A DNA stretch of 8,870 bases from Proteobacteria bacterium HN_bin10 (GTDB lineage: Bacteria; Pseudomonadota; Alphaproteobacteria; Caulobacterales; Aquidulcibacteraceae). Below the pieces are notes generated by a model. It made no database searches, was not told where the DNA came from, and was given only the letters and a program-made list of their open reading frames with translations. This document shows positions 5,093-8,870 of the stretch, one piece after another. Position 1 is the first letter of the stretch; each line of letters begins with the position of its first letter. The translations under genes were made by a program, and so were the position numbers. The stretch spans positions 1-8,870 of the forward strand of contig LWDN01000065.1 in NCBI GenBank assembly GCA_002083515.1. Direction: 5' to 3'.

Positions 5093-5788
5093 TTAGGCCG
5101 CTGCACCGCAGCATTTCTTGAATTTCTTGCCCGATCCACACGGGCAAACTTCGTTGCGCCCTACTTTGACGCGCAATGGCAGTTCGACGTTCTGCACAAC
5201 GCCCGCCTGCCCCCGGCGTTTTCTCCTCCAGTGCGCATGAGCGTACACAACGCACGCTGGAAGGAATTCAATGGCGTCGCTCTGAAGCTCGGCCAAGTCC
5301 GCAACCGGCATATCGCCGAAAAGATCCGGCGCCTCTGGCAGCAGCGCCAAAATTGGGGCCAAGAATTCTCCATGCCGACGCGATCTCAAGAATGGGTCCC
5401 ACGCGTCGGCGCGCAGCCCCACGCCAGCCATGAATCCGCATGCCCAGCCAGTAGCGTCCAGGCAGCCATTCTCATCCTCGTACAAGATCGGGACGAACAG
5501 CTCCGGTTCGCTCTCTAGCGTTCGGATGATCTCGTTGTAGCGCGCCATAATGGCTGTGAGCACGCGTTCAGCTTGCGCGGCGCTATCAAAACTTGGGCTT
5601 CCCTCGCCCCAAACCACCTCAAGCCACTCGCTCGGCGGAATCAGTTCGGGGCCGATGGCGACGGCGGTCAGGATGCCGTCCAATTCGGAGAGTGACGCCG
5701 CATCCTCGGGCGCATCACCGGACTCCAGGAACGCTTCGATGACGTCCAGGTCTGGATCGGCAAACAAGGGTGACTGTTCGCCTCCCAT
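5093..5788 (-). CDS. UPF0149/YecA-like protein with C-terminal SEC-C zinc motif
   Basis: This 231-residue protein has two parts. Residues 12-190 resemble the UPF0149 (YecA/YgfB) helical domain: LSELDGILTAVAIGPELIPPSEWL (33-56), ATGWACGFMAGVGLRADAW (112-130) and a Leu/Ala-rich region before 185. The C-terminus (209-228) is a textbook SEC-C motif, VGRNEVCPCGSGKKFKKCCG, with zinc ligands Cys215, Cys217, Cys226 and Cys227 (CxC-x8-CC), the same motif that ends SecA and YecA. In SecA this motif binds SecB and ribosomes; the role in stand-alone UPF0149 proteins is not well defined, so I assign none. The start at 5788 is only weakly supported by a purine stretch upstream (GGCAGAG). It begins 7 nt after the gcvPB stop, so it is probably the last gene of that operon, and it converges with atpF. 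Confidence 0.88.
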   Translation of the reverse strand: MGGEQSPLFADPDLDVIEAFLESGDAPEDAASLSELDGILTAVAIGPELIPPSEWLEVVWGEGSPSFDSAAQAERVLTAIMARYNEIIRTLESEPELFVPILYEDENGCLDATGWACGFMAGVGLRADAWDPFLRSRRHGEFLAPILALLPEAPDLFGDMPVADLAELQSDAIEFLPACVVYAHAHWRRKRRGQAGVVQNVELPLRVKVGRNEVCPCGSGKKFKKCCGAAA

Positions 5789-5795
5789 GCCAGCA

Positions 5796-7316
5796 CTACT
5801 CTGCCGCGTGGCGGGCGGCGGCGTCGTTTTCGCCTCGACGCCAGCGCAATTTCGGCTGACGCGCGGCGCGCGTGTCGTCGAGACGGCGCAGCGGCGTCAG
5901 CACCGGCGCCTGCTTGAAGAACTGCGCATCGCCGGCGTTCACGCGCTCGGCCAGCGCGATCATCACATCGGCGAAGCGGTCCAGTTCGCGCTTCGGTTCG
6001 GTTTCGGTCGGCTCGATCAGCATGGCGCCGTGCACAACCAGCGGAAAGTACGTTGTGAACGGGTGGTAGCCCTCGTCCAGCAGCGCCTTGGCCACATCGA
6101 TGGTCTCGACACCCTTCGGCTTGATCGAGCTGTCGTCCAGCAGCACTTCGTGCATACATGGCCTCTCGCCGAACGGCGCATTGAAGTGCGGCTTGAGGCG
6201 CGCGAGCAGATAATTGGCGTTCAGCACCGCGTCTTCGGCAACCTGACGCAGACCATCGGACCCATGGCTCATCATGTAGGCCAGCGCGCGGGTGAACATG
6301 CCCATCTGGCCGTGGAACGCGCACATGCGTCCGAACGCTTGCGTGCCATCGGCGTGTTCGCGGAGGTCGCGCTTGCCGCCGCGCAGCACGATATGCGGCA
6401 CGGGCGCGAACGGCGCGAGAGCCGCACTGAGCACGGTCGGGCCAGCGCCCGGACCGCCGCCGCCGTGGGGCGTTGAGAAGGTCTTGTGCAAATTGATGTG
6501 CATGGCGTCGACGCCGAGATCGCCGGGGCGCACCTTGCCGACGATGGCGTTGTAATTGGCGCCGTCGCAATAGAAGTAAGCGCCGGCCGCATGGATGGCG
6601 TCGGCGATATTCTTGATCTCCGGCTCGAACAGGCCGCACGTGTTCGGATTGGTGATCATGATGGCGGCGACGTCGGGGCCGAGCTTCGCCTTCACGTCGT
6701 CGAGATGAACGCGGCCGTCATCGCGCGCCGGAATTTCATCGACGGTGAAGCCGGCCGCCGCGGCGGTGGCGGGATTGGTGCCGTGCGCGGAGCTGGGCAC
6801 GAGCACGCGCTTGCGGTGGTTTTCGCCGCGCGCTTCGAGCGCAGCCTTGATCGCCAGCATGCCGGCGAACTCGCCGTGTGCGCCAGCTTTCGGCGACAGC
6901 GCCACGGCGGGCATGCCGGTCAAAGTGCAGAGCCAGTGCGCCAGTTCGTCCATCAGTTCGAGCGCGCCTTGGATCGTGGACCTCGGCTGCAGCGGATGCA
7001 GATCGGCGAAGCCCTCGAAGCGCGCGGCGCGCTCGTTTAAACGCGGGTTGTGCTTCATCGTGCACGAGCCAAGCGGAAAAAGGCCGAGATCGATGGCGTA
7101 ATTGCGCTGCGAGAGCCGCACGAAGTGGCGCATCGTCTCCGGCTCGGAGAGGCCCGGGAGATCGAGTGCGGCTTTACGGCCGAGGCCGCCGAGTTTGTTC
7201 GGCGCGCCTTTCGGCGCGGGCAGATCGACGCCCGTGCCGGTCGCATGACCGGTTTCGAAGATCAGCGGCTCGGCTTGCAAGAGGCCGCGATTGCCGGAGG
7301 TGGTTTCGGTGATCAT
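5796..7316 (-). CDS. gcvPB: Glycine dehydrogenase (decarboxylating) subunit 2, P-protein beta
   Basis: This 506-residue protein is the PLP-carrying half of the split P-protein. With GcvPA it decarboxylates glycine and passes the aminomethyl group to the lipoyl arm of GcvH. The PLP lysine is Lys278 in INLHKTFSTPHGGGGPG (274-290), followed by the phosphate-binding glycine loop. Other family marks are LGLFPLGSCTMKHNP (77-91), SPKAGAHGEFAGM (141-153), SSAHGTNPATA (175-185), TNPNTCGLFE (222-231) and the tail TPLRRLDDTRAARQPKLRW (474-492). The length is normal for the family. ATG at 7316 is fixed by GGAG (7326-7323) with a 6-nt spacer. It is separated from gcvPA by a 172-nt gap holding a palindromic repeat, longer than usual for two genes of one enzyme, and is followed closely by the UPF0149 gene. 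Confidence 0.96.
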   Translation of the reverse strand: MITETTSGNRGLLQAEPLIFETGHATGTGVDLPAPKGAPNKLGGLGRKAALDLPGLSEPETMRHFVRLSQRNYAIDLGLFPLGSCTMKHNPRLNERAARFEGFADLHPLQPRSTIQGALELMDELAHWLCTLTGMPAVALSPKAGAHGEFAGMLAIKAALEARGENHRKRVLVPSSAHGTNPATAAAAGFTVDEIPARDDGRVHLDDVKAKLGPDVAAIMITNPNTCGLFEPEIKNIADAIHAAGAYFYCDGANYNAIVGKVRPGDLGVDAMHINLHKTFSTPHGGGGPGAGPTVLSAALAPFAPVPHIVLRGGKRDLREHADGTQAFGRMCAFHGQMGMFTRALAYMMSHGSDGLRQVAEDAVLNANYLLARLKPHFNAPFGERPCMHEVLLDDSSIKPKGVETIDVAKALLDEGYHPFTTYFPLVVHGAMLIEPTETEPKRELDRFADVMIALAERVNAGDAQFFKQAPVLTPLRRLDDTRAARQPKLRWRRGENDAAARHAAE

Positions 7317-7322
7317 GCGTGA

Positions 7323-7326
7323 CTCC
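7323..7326 (-). promoter_or_regulatory. Ribosome binding site of gcvPB
   Basis: GGAG on the minus strand lies 6 nt before the ATG at 7316. It sits outside the palindromic repeat, so gcvPB keeps its own translation signal despite the insertion-like block upstream. Confidence 0.65.
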
Positions 7327-7342
7327 AGCGGAAGGTGTTCGT

Positions 7343-7469
7343 GCTCCCCCGACAGGGGGAGCTGTCAGCCGCGAGGCTGACTGAGGGGGCGGCGCGGAAG
7401 GTTGCAGGCGCTGGCGCCCACCCCTCCGTCGCGCGCTCCGCACGCGCCACCTCCCCCTCACGGGGGAGG
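7343..7469. repeat. Compound GC-rich palindromic repeat between gcvPA and gcvPB
   Basis: This intergenic block is made of nested inverted repeats. Perfect hairpins on the plus strand are: GCTCCCCC-GACA-GGGGGAGC (7343-7362), GTCAGCC-GCGA-GGCTGAC (7364-7381), GGCGC-TG-GCGCC (7407-7418), and CCTCCCCC-TCAC-GGGGGAGG (7450-7469). In addition TGAGGGGG (7382-7389) pairs over a long range with CCCCCTCA (7453-7460). Its look matches the dispersed intergenic palindromic (REP-like) elements common in alphaproteobacterial genomes, though copy number cannot be judged from one window. It would be transcribed inside the gcvPA-gcvPB message and could form strong RNA structure. No long U tract follows on the minus strand, so it does not look like a classical terminator. 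Confidence 0.75.
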
Positions 7470-7488
7470 ACGGGGACACCACGAACCA

Positions 7489-8829
7489 TCACAGCACCCC
7501 CTTCAGCGCATCGGCATACGCGGCGATGTCTTCGTCCGTGTTCATCTCGGTCGCACAGGCGATCAGCACATCGTCCATGCCCGCCTTCGGATTGAGGCGG
7601 CTCATGGCGACGCCGCCGATGACGCCCTTCTCGGCCAGCGCATCGACGATGCTCTGCGCATCGCCCGGCACGCGGATGGCGATCTCGTTGAAGAAGCGCT
7701 TGGTCAGCACCTCGACGCCCTTCACCTTGGCGAGCGCGTCGGCGAGATCGATCGCCTTCTCGTGATTGAGCGTCGCCAACTGACGCAGACCCTGTTCGCC
7801 CAACAGCGTCATGTGAATGGTCCAGGCGAGCTGGCAGAGGCCGGAATTGGTGCAGATGTTAGACGTCGCCTTTTCGCGACGGATGTGTTGTTCGCGCGTC
7901 GACAGCGTCAGCACGAAGCCGCGCTTGCCGTCGGCGTCGATGGTCTCACCGGCGACGCGGCCCGGCATCTGGCGGATGTATTTTTCCTTCACCGCGAAGA
8001 GGCCGACATACGGCCCGCCGAAATTGAGCGCATTGCCGATCGACTGGCCCTCGCCGCAGACGATGTCGGCGCCGTAGCTGCCTGCCGGTTCGATCAGACC
8101 GAAGGAGACGCACTCGGTGAAGGTCGCCACCATCAGCGCGCCGGCGCCGCGCGTCGCTTCGCCGATTTTGGCGAGATCGGTCACCGTGCCGAACACGTTC
8201 GGCGATTGCACGATCACCGCCGCGACATCGGCGGAGAGCTCTTTCGTCACCGCCGCTTCGTCATCGACGGCCGCAGGCAGCGCGACGATCTCGAGGCCGA
8301 GCGCTTCGCAGGCGGTGCGCGCGGTTTCAACGTAGTGCGGATGCACGCCGCCGGAGAAGATGATCTTCTTCCGCTTGGTGACGCGCGCGGCCATCATCGC
8401 CGCTTCGGCGCAAGCGGTGGAGCCGTCGTACATGGAGGCGTTGGCGACCTCCATGTCGAGCAGCATGGCGACTTGGGATTGGAATTCGTAGAGCGCTTGC
8501 AGCGTGCCCTGTGCGATTTCGGGCTGGTAGGGCGTGTAGGCGGTGAGGAATTCGCTGCGCTGGATCAGGTGATCGACGCTCGCCGGCACGTGATGGCGAT
8601 AGGCGCCGGCGCCAAGGAAGAACGCGGTGCGGCCGGCGGGCGTGTTCTTCTCCGCCAGGCGCTGCAGGTGCCGATGCACTTCGATCTCGCCCTGTGCGCG
8701 CGGCAGATCGACCAACTCTTTCAGCAGTGCGCCCTTCGGCACATCGGCGAACAGTTGATCGATGGTCTTCGCGCCGATGACGCCCAGCATTTGCTGGCGA
8801 TCGGTGTCGGTGAGGGGGAGATATCTCAC
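7489..8829 (-). CDS. gcvPA: Glycine dehydrogenase (decarboxylating) subunit 1, P-protein alpha
   Basis: This 446-residue protein is the alpha half of the split P-protein of the glycine cleavage system. It shows the family marks in order: RYLPLTDTDRQQML (2-15), FLGAGAYRHHVP (71-82), TAYTPYQPEIAQGTLQ (96-111), ASMYDGSTACAEA (131-143), GQSIGNALNFGGPYVG (261-276) and REQHIRREKATSNICTN (312-328). It has the PLP-enzyme fold but no Schiff-base lysine at the place where GcvPB has Lys278, as expected for the alpha subunit, which completes the active site of its partner. Length is normal. The start is GTG at 8829, preceded by GGAG (8841-8838) at an 8-nt spacing. Its promoter, and any gcvT and gcvH upstream, would lie beyond the right edge. 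Confidence 0.96.
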   Translation of the reverse strand: MRYLPLTDTDRQQMLGVIGAKTIDQLFADVPKGALLKELVDLPRAQGEIEVHRHLQRLAEKNTPAGRTAFFLGAGAYRHHVPASVDHLIQRSEFLTAYTPYQPEIAQGTLQALYEFQSQVAMLLDMEVANASMYDGSTACAEAAMMAARVTKRKKIIFSGGVHPHYVETARTACEALGLEIVALPAAVDDEAAVTKELSADVAAVIVQSPNVFGTVTDLAKIGEATRGAGALMVATFTECVSFGLIEPAGSYGADIVCGEGQSIGNALNFGGPYVGLFAVKEKYIRQMPGRVAGETIDADGKRGFVLTLSTREQHIRREKATSNICTNSGLCQLAWTIHMTLLGEQGLRQLATLNHEKAIDLADALAKVKGVEVLTKRFFNEIAIRVPGDAQSIVDALAEKGVIGGVAMSRLNPKAGMDDVLIACATEMNTDEDIAAYADALKGVL

Positions 8830-8837
8830 GAGAAATG

Positions 8838-8841
8838 CTCC
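8838..8841 (-). promoter_or_regulatory. Ribosome binding site fixing the GTG start of gcvPA
   Basis: GGAG on the minus strand lies 8 nt before GTG at 8829. The protein then begins MRYLPLT, the standard N-terminus of the family, so the non-ATG start is well supported. Confidence 0.6.
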
Positions 8842-8849
8842 AGCGGCGC

Positions 8850-8870
8850 CCCGCCCCCTTGTGGGGCGGG
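8850..8870. repeat. GC-rich hairpin at the right edge, upstream of gcvPA
   Basis: CCCGCCCC (8850-8857) and GGGGCGGG (8863-8870) form a perfect 8-bp stem around CTTGT, and the stem may extend past the window end because position 8849 is also C. It lies immediately 5' of the gcvPA ribosome site on the coding strand. It may be one arm of another intergenic palindromic repeat like the one at 7343-7469, or a hairpin between gcvPA and a preceding gene. It is truncated by the edge. Confidence 0.5.

Noticed and set aside
5100..5112. Hairpin GCTGC-ACC-GCAGC after atpF as an intrinsic terminator.
   Set aside because: The stem is short, the following ATTTCTT is a poor T tract, and the sequence is explained as codons for the Cys/Ala end of the UPF0149 protein.
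3778..5139. A 453-codon open frame on the minus strand opposite atpE, atpF2 and atpF.
   Set aside because: It is Arg-rich shadow of three certain ATP synthase genes in GC-rich DNA, with no domain signature.
5550..6476. A 308-codon plus-strand frame opposite gcvPB and the UPF0149 gene.
   Set aside because: It is a shadow frame of gcvPB, whose family motifs are unambiguous.
7343..7469. The repeated stems as a CRISPR array or riboswitch.
   Set aside because: There are no regularly spaced direct repeats with unique spacers, and it lies between gcvPA and gcvPB rather than ahead of the operon where a glycine riboswitch would act.
1..8870. tRNA, rRNA genes, transposase genes or a new defence system across the window.
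   Set aside because: No tRNA/rRNA-like sequence or transposase motif was seen, and the genes apart from the TIR-like one belong to housekeeping or small accessory families with no multi-gene defence arrangement.

Overview
The window reads as a high-GC alphaproteobacterial chromosome segment. Three things support this: an F0 ATP synthase operon that carries both a b' and a b subunit and is separate from the F1 genes, promoter elements resembling the Caulobacter-type housekeeping consensus, and a two-subunit (split) glycine decarboxylase P-protein. A member of Caulobacterales (Hyphomonadaceae-like) is my best guess. That is inference from gene order and style, not a search result.

Layout. Positions 1-804 hold a plus-strand gene for a membrane-anchored protein with a divergent TIR-like N-terminal domain; its start is uncertain because it follows a C11 tract and the reading frame is open to the window edge. 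It converges, 6 nt apart, with a minus-strand NUDIX hydrolase (811-1269). Divergent from the NUDIX gene are two plus-strand genes: an SDR-fold protein that appears to lack the whole catalytic triad (1352-2104) and a small two-helix DUF4282-like membrane protein (2139-2477). A recognisable promoter (2566-2593) then drives atpI-atpB-atpE-atpF2(b')-atpF(b) (2656-5087), the complete proton channel, stator and assembly-factor part of the F-type ATP synthase. On the minus strand, read right to left, come gcvPA (8829-7489), gcvPB (7316-5796) and a UPF0149/YecA-like protein with a C-terminal SEC-C zinc motif (5788-5093), whose stop lies 5 nt from that of atpF.

How the genes work together. The atp genes build the H+-conducting rotor and stator (a, c-ring, b/b'); the F1 genes must lie elsewhere. 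GcvPA and GcvPB form the alpha2beta2 glycine decarboxylase of the glycine cleavage system; gcvT and gcvH are not in the window and may lie upstream of gcvPA. The UPF0149 gene starts 7 nt after the gcvPB stop and is probably co-transcribed with it. A 127-nt compound palindromic repeat sits between gcvPA and gcvPB, and a second GC-rich hairpin is cut off by the right edge just upstream of gcvPA.

Most of the window is conserved housekeeping DNA, and I found no clear new multi-gene system. The points most worth a second look are the catalytically degenerate SDR, the TIR-like membrane protein with its poly-C leader, the palindromic repeat inside the gcv operon, and a possible leaderless NUDIX transcript.
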